A stretch of DNA of 64,000 nucleotides from an uncultured Lachnospiraceae bacterium (GTDB taxonomy: Bacteria; Bacillota; Clostridia; Lachnospirales; Lachnospiraceae), in NCBI GenBank assembly GCA_946554445.1, contig CAMNSD010000022.1, positions 1 to 64,000 on the forward strand. The letters run 5' to 3'. The notes under the pieces are model-generated. The model did not search any database. It saw nothing but the letters and a program-made list of their open reading frames with translations, and was not told where the DNA came from. This document shows positions 54,575 through 63,670 of the stretch, one piece after another (position 1 is the first letter of the stretch; each line of letters opens with the position of its first letter). The position numbers and the translations under genes were made by a program.

Positions 54575-56299
54575 TCATAACTTGAATTTCTGAACTTCCC
54601 CTTCCAACTGTCTGGCAACCTCTTTGTTGCTCTCAGCCTCGCCTTTGATGTTTTCCATACTCATGGACATATCAGAGGCCATTTCCGTGACGCTGACAAC
54701 GCCTTTAGCGCTTTCTTCCACGGCTATGCTGACAGCATCCACTGCTTCCTTGATACTGTCGATATTTTTATTCAAATCCAGGCTCTCTTCCGCAAACCCG
54801 CTCATGGTTTCGCTCAGATGTCCCACATCATTTTTATAATTTAGGCTGTTGTCCAGCAGATTCTCATAACCGTTCATCGCCGTCTCATTCATAAAGCGAA
54901 TCATCCGCTCTGATTCCCTGGCTAGTTCATTGACGGCGTTGATTACCTCCTTGCTGACTTTCTGGATCTCCTCAGCCGCCTTTGCAGAATTATCCGCCAG
55001 CGATCCAATCTCACTGGCCACCACAGCAAATCCCCTGCCCGCTTCACCGGCTCTTGCCGCCTCAATACTTGCATTCAAGGAAAGTAGGCTTGTCTGATCG
55101 GTAATATTGATAATCTCTGCCGTCAGCGTATTGATCTGTTCTACCGCCCTGGAACGCTGAATCCGTTCATTCATCTTTTCCGACATTTCCGCTGCCTGCC
55201 GTGCCGCCTCTGCTCTGTCATTCTCTGCAGCTTCATAAATGCCCTGCACTTTTTTCATAATTTCCGCAGCGGCATCCCTCTCACTGGAAGCCATTCCGGA
55301 AATCCCCTCAATGCTCTGCGTGATATGGGCCACGGACTCATCTACTTGATACAGGGAAGCGCTGGTCTCCTCCATGGCAGCGCTCATCTGTTCCATGGTG
55401 GCGGATATATCTGAAATATTGTCTTTGGCACTGATCAGGCTGTCTGCAATCGTTCCCGTGGACGTTCCCAGCTGTGTAGAGTTCTGGGAAATATTCAACA
55501 TGATACCCCGAATATATTCCAACAGCGTGTTAATGTTTTCTGAAATCAATTCCAGTTCATCCCCGGAAGTAATATCCAGCTTTTGCGTCAGATCCCCCTC
55601 GTTATGTACCAGATCATATATTTTGCGGTCAACCTTATTCATGCCCTTCATAATACGATTTACAATAATATTAATTATCAATAGTGCAATCACGAGGCAA
55701 ATGCCAGAAATCTGCAATATGCTGTTGCGCGCACCTTCAATCCGACCGACCACATAGGAAGCGTCATAATCGCATCCTAGTATAGCAACTACTTTGCCGG
55801 AACTGTCCTTTATCGGCAGATATGCGGAGATCAGACTGCCGTCCGCTGTTTCATCGATATAGTCCTGTACATATTCCTTCCCGGCAAACACCTCTGCAAA
55901 TTCTGTATATTCTCCCTCAAAAACATCTCCAGGATGCTTTTGGTTTGTGCTGTCATCCGTATCTATACCATAGTAGAGCCGAACGTTATCGTCCGTATGC
56001 AGCGTATAGAGAAAGGCAATACCACATAAATCCTGCACCTGTCTGAGGGCATTTAGGTTGTTCTGATATTCCTCCGTGTTTTCAAAACCCTTTTCAACAC
56101 CGGAAAGAGCATCTCCGTTTACCTCAAATCCCGCAATGGAAGCCGCCATCTGCGCTTCTTCCACTCCCAACTGGATCATGCCCGTTTTGATGCGGATATA
56201 GGAATTTAATCCTATGATCACGCACATGGCAATGATCAGAACCGTGGCCGGAATTAATATTTTCCATCGAATACTGAATCGTCTCACCTTATTTTTCAT
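54575..56299 (-). CDS. methyl-accepting chemotaxis protein
   Basis: The 574-residue chemoreceptor has TM1 (about 9-31), a Cache-type sensor (about 35-195) with [20 protein letters not shown] and [16 protein letters not shown]2 (about 205-225), HAMP and a signalling domain with [19 protein letters not shown] at the tip. It differs from the first chemoreceptor in the sensor domain. I chose the ATG at 56299. A good promoter lies upstream. Confidence 0.94.
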   Translation of the reverse strand: MKNKVRRFSIRWKILIPATVLIIAMCVIIGLNSYIRIKTGMIQLGVEEAQMAASIAGFEVNGDALSGVEKGFENTEEYQNNLNALRQVQDLCGIAFLYTLHTDDNVRLYYGIDTDDSTNQKHPGDVFEGEYTEFAEVFAGKEYVQDYIDETADGSLISAYLPIKDSSGKVVAILGCDYDASYVVGRIEGARNSILQISGICLVIALLIINIIVNRIMKGMNKVDRKIYDLVHNEGDLTQKLDITSGDELELISENINTLLEYIRGIMLNISQNSTQLGTSTGTIADSLISAKDNISDISATMEQMSAAMEETSASLYQVDESVAHITQSIEGISGMASSERDAAAEIMKKVQGIYEAAENDRAEAARQAAEMSEKMNERIQRSRAVEQINTLTAEIINITDQTSLLSLNASIEAARAGEAGRGFAVVASEIGSLADNSAKAAEEIQKVSKEVINAVNELARESERMIRFMNETAMNGYENLLDNSLNYKNDVGHLSETMSGFAEESLDLNKNIDSIKEAVDAVSIAVEESAKGVVSVTEMASDMSMSMENIKGEAESNKEVARQLEGEVQKFKL

Positions 56300-56374
56300 A
56301 GTATATTCCCCTGCTGTCACTAGAACTTAACATCCTCATCCTGTTGTGTTTGTTGTTTTTGTATCTTTCTATTT

Positions 56375-56403
56375 ATTATACGCTTATAGAAAAAGTAAAT
56401 CAA
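56375..56403 (-). promoter_or_regulatory. sigma-A promoter of the second chemoreceptor gene
   Basis: Minus strand TTGATT (56403-56398), 17 nt, TATAAT (56380-56375). Confidence 0.68.
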
Positions 56404-56464
56404 TGCTTACGCAGAGGAAAAGTAATTAACTTATCATTGTTTTTTTGTTTATACCACCGTAGTT

Positions 56465-57805
56465 TTACAGACCAGTTCTCCCGATCACCGGATTTTTCGC
56501 CATCCCTATGAGAAGCGGAATCACCATAAACATCCAGACGATCGGTTCCGAAACAATAACACCCATGTATCCAATCGCCGGTGCCAGCAGATAAGCAATC
56601 GCAACCTTTCCGGCAAGTTCAATAAAACTGGAAATAAGCGGCGTCTTCGTATCCCCAAATCCCTGCATACTGTTTCGCAGAATACAAATGACTGCCGGCA
56701 GAAAATAAAAGACTGCATTTACCTTTAGATAAAGAGACGCCGTCTCTATAATCTCCCCCTCTCTACTGGCCGTAATCCCGCTAATGATAAGAGTCGAAAG
56801 CGAAAACACCACCAGAAGAACAATCACGCACCACACCATAGAAAGCCTGATGGTATCTGCAATCCCCTTCCGAATCCTTCCATACTCATCTGCTCCCAGA
56901 TTTTGCCCACAGTAAGTAGCCAGCGCAGATCCCAGAGAAAAGAAGGGTGTCAGAAAAATCGATGTTGCTTTCCTTGCGGCGGTATGCGCCACAATAATAT
57001 TGATCCCAAACGTATTAATGCAAGTTTGCAGTGCAAGTGATCCCAACGTGACAAAAGAAATCATAAATCCCATGGAAAGCCCTGTCGGCAAAAGCTGCCT
57101 GTAAACTGCCCCATCCGGCCAAAAATCTCCCCCACCAATCTTCAGCTGCGGATATTTTCTTCTCATATACAGGAAACACAGGACCGCCGACAAAGCCTGC
57201 GAAAAGACCGTTGCATAAGCGGCGCCGGAAACACCCATCTGCAAACAGGCAATACACACATAATCCAATATAATATTCAAAAGGTTGGAAATCACAAGAA
57301 ATACCAGCGGCGTATAGGAATCCCCTATCGCCCGCAGGATAGCGGCACAGATATTATAAAGTGTGGTGGCAATCAGTCCAGCAAGAATAATTCTAATATA
57401 CGCAGCTGCCTGCGGCACCAATTCTTCCGACACATGCAATATTTCCAGAATCTGCGGCAGCAAAAGCAGACTAAGCAGACTGAGTATAAACGTTGCCGCA
57501 ACACCAAGCACAATACTTCCACCCACCGCTTTCTGCATCTTCTTCTCGTCATCTGCTCCAAAAAAAGTGGCAATGATAATCCCAAAACCACAGACAATCC
57601 CGTTTAAAAACTCTATCAACATATCACTCAAGGATGTGGTCGCCCCCCCCCCCCCCACCGCGGCAAGCGATACCTCCCCTAATATACTGCCTATAATCCT
57701 AGTGTCAATCAAGCCATAACAAAGCTGAAATAACTGTCCTATGTAAAGTGGTATTGCAAATAATACAATAACCTTGATTGGTTTTCCTTTTATAAGGCTT
57801 CTCAT
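56465..57805 (-). CDS. MATE family efflux transporter with homopolymeric G tract
   Basis: The 446-residue MATE carrier has 12 predicted helices and the usual N-terminal pattern LFAIPLYIGQLFQLCYGLID. In the first external loop, where MATE proteins normally read AVG then T/S, it has AVGGGGATTS because a run of 14 G on the coding strand adds glycines. The frame is intact in this sequence. Slippage by one or two bases would truncate the protein after about 55 residues, so expression may be phase-variable. A GGGGG lies before the ATG. Substrate unknown. Confidence 0.92.
   Translation of the reverse strand: MRSLIKGKPIKVIVLFAIPLYIGQLFQLCYGLIDTRIIGSILGEVSLAAVGGGGATTSLSDMLIEFLNGIVCGFGIIIATFFGADDEKKMQKAVGGSIVLGVAATFILSLLSLLLLPQILEILHVSEELVPQAAAYIRIILAGLIATTLYNICAAILRAIGDSYTPLVFLVISNLLNIILDYVCIACLQMGVSGAAYATVFSQALSAVLCFLYMRRKYPQLKIGGGDFWPDGAVYRQLLPTGLSMGFMISFVTLGSLALQTCINTFGINIIVAHTAARKATSIFLTPFFSLGSALATYCGQNLGADEYGRIRKGIADTIRLSMVWCVIVLLVVFSLSTLIISGITASREGEIIETASLYLKVNAVFYFLPAVICILRNSMQGFGDTKTPLISSFIELAGKVAIAYLLAPAIGYMGVIVSEPIVWMFMVIPLLIGMAKNPVIGRTGL
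57643..57656 (-). repeat. 14-nt homopolymer (poly-G on coding strand) inside the MATE gene
   Basis: Fourteen consecutive C on the plus strand, G14 in the coding strand, at codons about 50-54 of the MATE gene. No other comparable G or C run exists in the window. Long G tracts are typical slipped-strand mutation sites and also typical places for sequencing length errors. Confidence 0.9.
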
Positions 57806-57871
57806 TTATCCCCCACGCGCGTATATAATGCCATTTTTATATCTTCTTTATCTTACCTTATCGTTTATTTC

Positions 57872-57943
57872 AAAAAAAGAACCGACAGCTACACCCATAC
57901 GAAGAATCTTTCATCCAAATTATTCCTCTGATGCATCTGTCGG
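57872..57943 (-). terminator. terminator after the TIM-barrel gene
   Basis: On the minus strand CCGACAG and CTGTCGG pair across a 48-nt loop and are followed by TTCTTTTTTT. The T-run is strong; the long loop makes the stem less certain. Confidence 0.5.
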
Positions 57944-57958
57944 CGTGATAGATTCCTT

Positions 57959-58879
57959 CTACCGATTGATTGACTGCGCCATCCGATGATACGTATGCCG
58001 GATACCGCGAATGGCTATGGAATACGCCATAATATTCTCTGCCAACGCCATCCCCACATAACCAGAATCCCCAATGTGATGGATATCCGTTCCCGTCATC
58101 TTACACCAGAGCGCAATCTGCCTGATTGTAGCCGTATCGCTCCCTTCCTGCGACGTGCCGATGGCCGTGATCGTCAAAGCGCCTAACTTATGCGCATATC
58201 CCACCAGTTCCCTGACATACTCCATGGTAATTCCGGGAACCGTTCCCGGCGCCGGCAAAAGAATGACATCTGCCCCAGCTTCCCGAAAAGCCCTGATATC
58301 TTCTTTGGAAATAATATCCGCCGCCGCTTCCGTAAGGACTCCTGCCGCATGCATCTTACCTGCTGCCAGGATCAACTTATCTCCCACTGCGTTTTTAATC
58401 TTCCGCAGAGAATCCGTGATTGCCTGATTGCTGATACCGTTACCCGGATTCCCTGTCAAAACAATCATATCCACCCCCAGTTCGGCCGCCCGAACCGCAT
58501 TCTGTGCGGTGGCGCGCCTGCCCTCCGTCATCTTCCAGAGTTCATCGTCATTCGCCACATCACCTGCCACCGGCTCCAGATTAATGCCCACTACCCTGCC
58601 TGTCAGCCGCTTGACTTCCCTGACAGTTTCTGCCTTTTCTACTTCGGGCAGTGCCTGAATCACAGGATTCAGCACATCGAACATATTGAGCAATAAAATG
58701 TCTGCCCCCATAGATGCAACCACTTCCGCATTGGTAACATCTGTCAAAAGCGGCTGTGTGATACCGATGCACTCCCCCATCATCACGCGCCCCTCGCTGG
58801 CCGCAATCGCCGCTAAGATTTCCCTCGCATTATAACCTGCCAGATCAGATGCCTTACAATCCAAAATCCGCTTTACCAT
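57959..58879 (-). CDS. TIM-barrel family protein of unknown function (DUF7916-like)
   Basis: The 306-residue protein has the alternating pattern of a TIM barrel resembling phosphoenolpyruvate mutase-like or BtpA-like barrels: ADILLLNMFDV, VVGINLEPVAGD, GVDMIVLTGNPGNGIS, KLILAAGKMHAAG and GADVILLPAPGTVPG. The family is often annotated loosely as a hydrolase; I believe it is an uncharacterised one (DUF7916) seen near sugar PTS genes, though none is here. The ATG at 58879 has AAGGAGG 6 nt before it, which rejects the longer frame to 58957. Confidence 0.75.
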   Translation of the reverse strand: MVKRILDCKASDLAGYNAREILAAIAASEGRVMMGECIGITQPLLTDVTNAEVVASMGADILLLNMFDVLNPVIQALPEVEKAETVREVKRLTGRVVGINLEPVAGDVANDDELWKMTEGRRATAQNAVRAAELGVDMIVLTGNPGNGISNQAITDSLRKIKNAVGDKLILAAGKMHAAGVLTEAAADIISKEDIRAFREAGADVILLPAPGTVPGITMEYVRELVGYAHKLGALTITAIGTSQEGSDTATIRQIALWCKMTGTDIHHIGDSGYVGMALAENIMAYSIAIRGIRHTYHRMAQSINR

Positions 58880-58942
58880 TTCCATCCTCCTTGTACACAT
58901 AAAATCAACCTTCTTACATACACCCATAAAGTTACATATTGC

Positions 58943-58976
58943 AAAATAAGGCGCCAATCATACCTCTGACGCCTCA
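58943..58976 (-). promoter_or_regulatory. leader hairpin upstream of the TIM-barrel gene
   Basis: TGAGGCG and CGCCTTA form a stem (one G-T pair) followed by TTTTGC on the minus strand. It overlaps the end of a short open frame, as in attenuators. Confidence 0.45.
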
Positions 58977-59059
58977 TCTTTTCTCAATATAATCATTATA
59001 TAATCATTTCCAAAATTTTTCAGCATATACCAGATCAGTCGTTTTGCATCGTTTTGCAT
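58958..59059 (-). CDS. possible 33-residue leader peptide
   Basis: A short frame from the ATG at 59059 to TGA at 58958 lies between the predicted start of transcription and the TIM-barrel gene. Its last codons are part of the leader hairpin. The residues (MQNDAKRLIWYMLKN) match no family I know. A longer in-frame ATG at 59101 lies inside the -10 box and cannot be used from this promoter. No strong ribosome binding site is seen, so translation is uncertain. Confidence 0.3.
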   Translation of the reverse strand: MQNDAKRLIWYMLKNFGNDYIMIILRKDEASEV

Positions 59060-59099
59060 AACAACTTCGTCCCAAACAGCTACACGAATATTTTGAGTC

Positions 59100-59128
59100 A
59101 TTATAGTATCTTTGACAGGCTTTGTCAA
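59100..59128 (-). promoter_or_regulatory. consensus promoter with palindrome, TIM-barrel gene
   Basis: Minus strand TTGACA (59128-59123), 17 nt, TATAAT (59105-59100), a perfect sigma-A match. The -35 is the left arm of an inverted repeat TTGACA/TGTCAA with 5-nt centre (59112-59128), a likely repressor site. Confidence 0.75.
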
Positions 59129-59226
59129 GCTGGCGTACTTACGCAAATTCCACCCGAAAATTCCACCTAAAATTACATACATAACATCCATGCCATTTTT
59201 ATATACTAATTAAGGAGGCAGCTTTT

Positions 59227-59754
59227 ATGAACCATCTGAAACGTGACACCATCATCGGCATACTGTTTGTCCTAATCACAGGATCTGTGTTCCACTTTCT
59301 ATACGACTGGACAGGTAAAAACCCTGTTGTTGGCCTTTTTACGCCTGTCAATGAATCCATATGGGAACATATGAAATTACTGTTTTTTCCCATGCTGTCC
59401 TACGCACTAGTTCTAATCTTTCGATATCGCGAGAACTATCCCTGTCTTATCTCTGCCCTATGCCTTGGCATCCTGAGCGGAACCTTTTTGATTCCTGCCC
59501 TTTTCTATTCTTATACATCCCTTCTTGGCAAAGATATTTTTATCCTGGATATCGCCACCTTCCTTGTGAGCGTCATCCTCTCCTTCTGGCTCTCCTACAA
59601 ACTCACTTTATCCTGTAGATTAAAGTCGTTCTCGCTCTGTTTATGTCTTCTGGTGTGTATCTTATTTATCTGTTTCTTACGCTTTACCTACCGCCCGCCG
59701 AACCTTGCCATTTTTGAAGATCCTCTTTCCACCGGATATTCTGTATCACCCTAA
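59227..59754 (+). CDS. DUF6512-like membrane protein
   Basis: The 175-residue integral membrane protein has about five helices. GSVFHFLYDWTGKNPVVGLF followed by PVNESIWEHMKLLFFP near the N-terminus is the conserved signature of this uncharacterised family in Clostridia (DUF6512). AAGGAGG lies 8 nt before the ATG. It diverges from the TIM-barrel gene and converges with the DUF3021 gene. Function unknown. Confidence 0.85.
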   Translation: MNHLKRDTIIGILFVLITGSVFHFLYDWTGKNPVVGLFTPVNESIWEHMKLLFFPMLSYALVLIFRYRENYPCLISALCLGILSGTFLIPALFYSYTSLLGKDIFILDIATFLVSVILSFWLSYKLTLSCRLKSFSLCLCLLVCILFICFLRFTYRPPNLAIFEDPLSTGYSVSP

Positions 59755-59770
59755 TATCCGATATTTCCTC

Positions 59771-60232
59771 TTATTCCTTATTTATCATTCGGTTCATTTG
59801 GGCAATATGATATTTGATAATACCATATTGTATTATCCAAACGGCAGCAAAAATAACAACAAAAATCCCAAAATAACTTGCAATACCCGCCAAACTCTTA
59901 TCCATCCATCCAGTTATATAGGCAATCGGCATCATTGCTGCCGCCGTTATCGCAAAATATAGCCCGGTCTGCTTGGCAATACTCCACTCATCCATTTCCC
60001 AGATTACGGAAGCCATTGTAAATACTACGCCCAGAATCGCACACAAAAAAGACTGTAACGCAACCGCATATATCTCGCCACCCATAACTTCCACAAACTG
60101 CGGTACACAGGGCACATAATCACCCTGCCCCCAAAAGAAAGAACCTACAATAGAAATCACATTTCCGATTGCCATCCCCAAAGGAAAGCCCAAGAGCCCT
60201 CGCATAATCATTTTCTTTTTCATACCCGTCAC
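59771..60232 (-). CDS. DUF3021 membrane protein
   Basis: The 153-residue protein has four membrane helices and a GFPLGMAIGNVISI first helix typical of DUF3021. It is directly downstream (1 nt) of the LytTR regulator, the usual pairing, in which the membrane protein is thought to modulate the regulator. Part of an inhibitor- or sensor-type autoregulated pair by family analogy. Confidence 0.88.
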   Translation of the reverse strand: MTGMKKKMIMRGLLGFPLGMAIGNVISIVGSFFWGQGDYVPCVPQFVEVMGGEIYAVALQSFLCAILGVVFTMASVIWEMDEWSIAKQTGLYFAITAAAMMPIAYITGWMDKSLAGIASYFGIFVVIFAAVWIIQYGIIKYHIAQMNRMINKE

Positions 60233-60233
60233 C

Positions 60234-60674
60234 TCATATTCCTAAAATTTTTTTGATTCTTGCAACATATCGTCTCGATGCAAAAGTGGATGTTCCATTT
60301 GCCAATTCTACGCAGATTGTTCCATTAAAACTCAGATCAAAGTTCCTGACCTTTTTCAGATTGATAATTTCCGAATTGGAAATACGGACAAATTGATTGG
60401 GATTTAATCGTTCCTCTACTTCATACAACCGGAGTCGCAAAGTATATTCACCTTTATCCGTCACGGCAAAAACCTTACTATTGGCCGCATAAATCCTAAT
60501 CAGCTCACTGGGTTCCAACACCTCAATTTTTTCGTCCTTACTGCCCGAAAGAATCTGCGGACTGTTCCCCGACAGTTTTTGAACAATTTTGTTGACCTCT
60601 TCCGTCATGGAAGCCGTCAAAATAATCACTTTGGGTTCCATACAGGAATCATCTATTTTTATTTCAATCTGCAT
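60234..60674 (-). CDS. LytTR DNA-binding domain regulator
   Basis: The 146-residue protein has a short N-terminal domain (about 1-50) and a C-terminal LytTR domain (about 55-146) with SELIRIYAANSKVFAVTDKG, RLNPNQFVRISNSEIINLKK and NGTSTFASRRYVARIKKIL. No receiver domain. I use the ATG at 60674; an AAGGAGG lies 14 nt upstream, rather far, so a nearer non-ATG start is possible. An inverted repeat with ATATCG/CGATAT arms near 60740-60766 is a candidate operator. Confidence 0.88.
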   Translation of the reverse strand: MQIEIKIDDSCMEPKVIILTASMTEEVNKIVQKLSGNSPQILSGSKDEKIEVLEPSELIRIYAANSKVFAVTDKGEYTLRLRLYEVEERLNPNQFVRISNSEIINLKKVRNFDLSFNGTICVELANGTSTFASRRYVARIKKILGI

Positions 60675-60879
60675 GATAATAATACGCACCTCCTTATTGC
60701 CCCCATTATAAAAAGAAGGCATCCCCTTTTCAACAAAATATCGATAAATGGTCGTTTTCGATATATAAGTGGTGAGTACTTAATCGCGGGGATAACCGAC
60801 TAATTTCTTTTATATATATAATTTCATAATTTCACATATAATTTATTATTTGTAATTTTATATTAAAAGAAAAAAGAGT

Positions 60880-61197
60880 ATGATTTTTATATTACATTGT
60901 CGCGTTCAGACAATCAAAACTGTAGAAGAAAGAATCGTATCTAATGAACAACTGAAAGCGCTGTATGATATCATTGAAAATGACCATCATAATAAATCCA
61001 ATTATATTCCACCATATGCAGTAAAATTAGTTCTCTTACAGGAATGAGTGTTGGTGAATTATCTAGATTAATTTGGAAGAATGTCAATTGTAAAAACAAA
61101 TATATATATTAATTGACAGATCTGAAAAGTATGACCGAGAAAAGAAAAAATATTTCATAGATACAATGAAAATATGGGTATCTGTGTGATTATGTTT
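60880..61197 (+). pseudogene. tyrosine recombinase (phage-type integrase) remnant
   Basis: On the plus strand a frame from the ATG at 60880 reads VEERIVSNEQLKALYDIIEN and YAVKLVLL, then a one-base shift at about 61040 gives GMSVGELSRLIWKNVN, the box I region with the catalytic-Arg neighbourhood changed, and a further shift gives YDREKKKYFIDTMK. This order is that of phage and conjugative-element integrases. The N-terminal arm-binding domain and the C-terminal catalytic His/Tyr part are missing. It is a decayed gene ending about 100 nt from the 3' end of tRNA-Leu. Confidence 0.72.
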
Positions 61198-61296
61198 TTG
61201 CAAACGAACACAGGAAAGTACATGCAAGAGTAATATCTGATTGTATAAGAAATAAGTGTATACAGACAGGCATACCAATACAGCGATTCTAACTAG

Positions 61297-61379
61297 TGCT
61301 GGTGGTGGGACTTGAACCCACACGTGGTTGCCCACAACAGATTTTGAGTCTGCCTCGTCTGCCATTCCGACACACCAGC
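61297..61379 (-). tRNA. tRNA-Leu (CAA)
   Basis: 83-nt class II tRNA on the minus strand. Acceptor stem GCTGGTG pairs with CACCAGC plus discriminator A. The anticodon loop CTCAAAA has anticodon CAA (plus strand ttg at 61344-61346). A long variable arm with GTGGGC..CCAC follows and the T-loop is GTTCAAGTC. CCA is not encoded. Confidence 0.93.
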
Positions 61380-61462
61380 ATTTCCAACAACCGAAATATA
61401 TATTACCATAACCAAAGACTGTTGGCAAGATTTTTCCAAAATTATATGTGAAATTTCTACCT

Positions 61463-61738
61463 TTAAAATAAATCGCTATGCGTCCCTGTCCGTGTTAAAT
61501 ACAATATCAATTCTCCGTTGTTAATTTCATAAATCAGCAACCAATCTGGTGTAATATGGCATTCTCTACATCCAACATAATCTCCACTAAGAAAATGATC
61601 TTTATTTTTCTCTGGTAACTGTTCACCATTTGCCAACTTTTTAATTATATCTGTTAATAACGAAATGTCATACCCTCTTTTTTGTGCTCTTTTTAAATCT
61701 CGTTGAAATTTTGTAGTAGGTTTTACTGTATATTTCAT
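61463..61738 (-). CDS. YafQ/RelE family mRNA interferase toxin
   Basis: The 91-residue toxin of the YafQ type has KFQRDLKRAQKRGYD at the start, the HFLSGDYVGCRECHITPDWL core with the catalytic His and Asp, and LIYEINNGELILYLTRTGTH SDLF at the end. It cleaves mRNA at the ribosome. Overlaps the antitoxin gene by 4 nt (ATGA). Confidence 0.93.
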   Translation of the reverse strand: MKYTVKPTTKFQRDLKRAQKRGYDISLLTDIIKKLANGEQLPEKNKDHFLSGDYVGCRECHITPDWLLIYEINNGELILYLTRTGTHSDLF

Positions 61739-62010
61739 GCCAGCAACTCCTTCATCATTTCATCCACATCTGTATAAGATTTTCCCATAGAAGGATTCTG
61801 TTTCATTTGACGTACTTCTTCTATTGCTTCTCTTGTTTCTTCATTAGGAATATCCATAGAAATTCTAAAAGGTATTCTTTGTTCTCTCACAGCCTGTTTT
61901 GCGGATATTGTAAAAAAGGTAGTCATATCCATACCAAGATTAGAAACAAGTTCCTGTAACTGCGCTTTTAAATCTTCATCCATTCTCATCGTAATATTAG
62001 TTGTTGCCAC
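61735..62010 (-). CDS. RelB/DinJ family antitoxin
   Basis: The 91-residue antitoxin has a ribbon-helix-helix N-terminus (ITMRMDEDLKAQLQELVSNL) and an EQRIPFRISM segment typical of DinJ. The start codon is GTG with AGGAG 7-8 nt upstream. It neutralises the toxin and represses the operon. Confidence 0.93.
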   Translation of the reverse strand: MATTNITMRMDEDLKAQLQELVSNLGMDMTTFFTISAKQAVREQRIPFRISMDIPNEETREAIEEVRQMKQNPSMGKSYTDVDEMMKELLA

Positions 62011-62034
62011 AATATCAACTCCTTTCTTTACAAC

Positions 62035-62063
62035 ATTATATTATCCAACAAGTATTATGTCAA
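62035..62063 (-). promoter_or_regulatory. consensus promoter of the toxin-antitoxin operon
   Basis: Minus strand TTGACA (62063-62058), 17 nt, TATAAT (62040-62035); the leader is about 18 nt. Confidence 0.78.
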
Positions 62064-62177
62064 TACATTGTAAATGCAACGCACACAAATAAGAACTATA
62101 ATATTCATGTACAAAATATAATTCTTACCCATCAGGTTATTTCATATTGTTTATTTCAACTTTTTAGAAATTTAATT

Positions 62178-62717
62178 TCATGTATCTTCCTTGTCACTTG
62201 ATTCTAGTGCACACGCCTTCTCATAATATTTTTTTAGAGATAAATTATATGATCTCCAAGAAATGTATGTAAACAGTGTACCTAAAATACTTATGTAAAT
62301 TACCAGCATATAAAATTTATCCAAATACTTCATAGTATATAATATAAAACTTATTGAAATCATTGGTAAATTCAATATAGATGCTCTTAAAATCCTAACT
62401 CTGGTTCTTGAATATTCTGCATACTTTTCTGCACCATATTTTTTCCATACCAAGATACTGCTCTTTGCACGAAGTCCTGACACATTTCTAATGGCATTCT
62501 CCTTTTTCTGAAAAACAAAATCTGCAAATCTATCTACCAATACACCAATGACATATAAAATACCTATTAAAAATAATGAAGATGAAAAATTATCTAAAAT
62601 TTTAGTTAAAACACTTGTTGCTTTATTACCAAGGATATCGACAAGGAAAGTACACATCCAAATAAATCCCTCTAAACCTATTATTATCAGTTCAATATAT
62701 AATTGTGTAGTTTCCAT
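62178..62717 (-). CDS. four-TM membrane protein, function unknown
   Basis: The 179-residue protein has hydrophobic helices at about 8-28, 45-63, 112-128 and 134-153, with a basic cytoplasmic segment between the second and third (YSRTRVRILRA). Family not recognised; the layout is loosely like small-membrane effectors of nucleotide-signalling defence systems, but no sensor gene is adjacent. The ORF has its own A+T-rich leader with an AAGGAG-like site. Confidence 0.6.
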   Translation of the reverse strand: METTQLYIELIIIGLEGFIWMCTFLVDILGNKATSVLTKILDNFSSSLFLIGILYVIGVLVDRFADFVFQKKENAIRNVSGLRAKSSILVWKKYGAEKYAEYSRTRVRILRASILNLPMISISFILYTMKYLDKFYMLVIYISILGTLFTYISWRSYNLSLKKYYEKACALESSDKEDT

Positions 62718-62849
62718 TTTTATTTCTCCTTATATCTTTTATAAATAATTCTCAATCGTCATTTTATAGTTCTTCCACCACCCCTTCCATCCCCCTTCAC
62801 GATTTTGCCACACTTAAGACATATACAATTATTTTGCCTCATTGCATCA

Positions 62850-63392
62850 CTATTTCATTTCCTCCAAATATTTTACATCCACTTTACTAGTCAACCACAC
62901 GCCATTTTCAGAAAGATAAAACTTAATCCCATCTTGATTCATCTGACCACTATTCACTTTTAAAATGGCTGGATTCCCATGTCTTTTGCCAACTTTATTA
63001 GCTGTTTCAATGTCTTTTGAAAGATGTACATATAAACGGCTCATAGGTTTTAAACCTTCTGTCATAATACTTTTTAAAAATCTATCTGCAGTACCATGAT
63101 ATAAAAATTCAGGTGGTTCTTTTTCTTTCAATTCTACATCCACCGAAACACTATGTCCTTGGTTTGCGCGTATCAATGTCTTATCTTCGTTAAAACTATA
63201 ACGCTGCTTATTATCAGTTCTTACTATCTCTTCCAATACATCTATATCAATTCTACGTCCAGTATTATTTATTCCGTCAATAAGTTCCTCCACATCCGCC
63301 CATCCATGTTCATCCAAAGTAATCCCTGCTGCATCTGGTTTGTGCCTTAACACCAGACTAATAAACACGCTTAATTTATCTAACTTTCCCAT
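62850..63392 (-). CDS. kptA: RNA 2'-phosphotransferase (KptA/Tpt1 family)
   Basis: The 180-residue protein has the Tpt1/KptA pattern with its conserved Arg/His residues: LSVFISLVLRHKPDAAGI, RANQGHSVSVDVE, FLYHGTADRF and KVGKRHGNPAILKVN. It moves an internal RNA 2'-phosphate to NAD+, releasing nicotinamide. In bacteria its natural substrate is unknown, since no tRNA-splicing 2'-phosphate is made; roles in removing damage marks or ADP-ribosylation have been proposed. GGAGG precedes the ATG. Confidence 0.93.
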   Translation of the reverse strand: MGKLDKLSVFISLVLRHKPDAAGITLDEHGWADVEELIDGINNTGRRIDIDVLEEIVRTDNKQRYSFNEDKTLIRANQGHSVSVDVELKEKEPPEFLYHGTADRFLKSIMTEGLKPMSRLYVHLSKDIETANKVGKRHGNPAILKVNSGQMNQDGIKFYLSENGVWLTSKVDVKYLEEMK

Positions 63393-63601
63393 ATATCCTC
63401 CAAATAAAAGCTACAATGCTCTAAAACATTGCATATCTTATACTCCCCATTGACAAGAACATTCCCCTCTTTATCTTTAGATGTTAGATCTTTATTTACT
63501 TGTATTATTTTATATTATACCATACATTTCCCTGACGCACTAATTAGATTATTAGTTTCATTGAATTTCTTTTTCCTTCAATTGTCTAACCATATTTCCA
63601 A

Positions 63602-63646
63602 TAAAATGTGACAGGACAGAACCATTATCCTGGTTCTGCCCTGTCA
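63602..63646 (-). terminator. terminator after lysA
   Basis: A 15-bp stem (TGACAGG..AGAACC and complement, two mismatches) with an 8-nt loop is followed by CATTTTATT on the minus strand, 25-65 nt after the lysA stop. Confidence 0.78.
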
Positions 63647-63670
63647 GTGTTTTCCTTTATAACCAATCCA

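Noticed and set aside
58958-59191. 77-residue protein starting at 59191
   Set aside because: The frame spans the promoter; its ATG codons at and before 59101 lie upstream of the predicted start of transcription.
61084-61428. 114-residue minus-strand frame over the tRNA
   Set aside because: It covers tRNA-Leu and the integrase remnant and shows no protein features.
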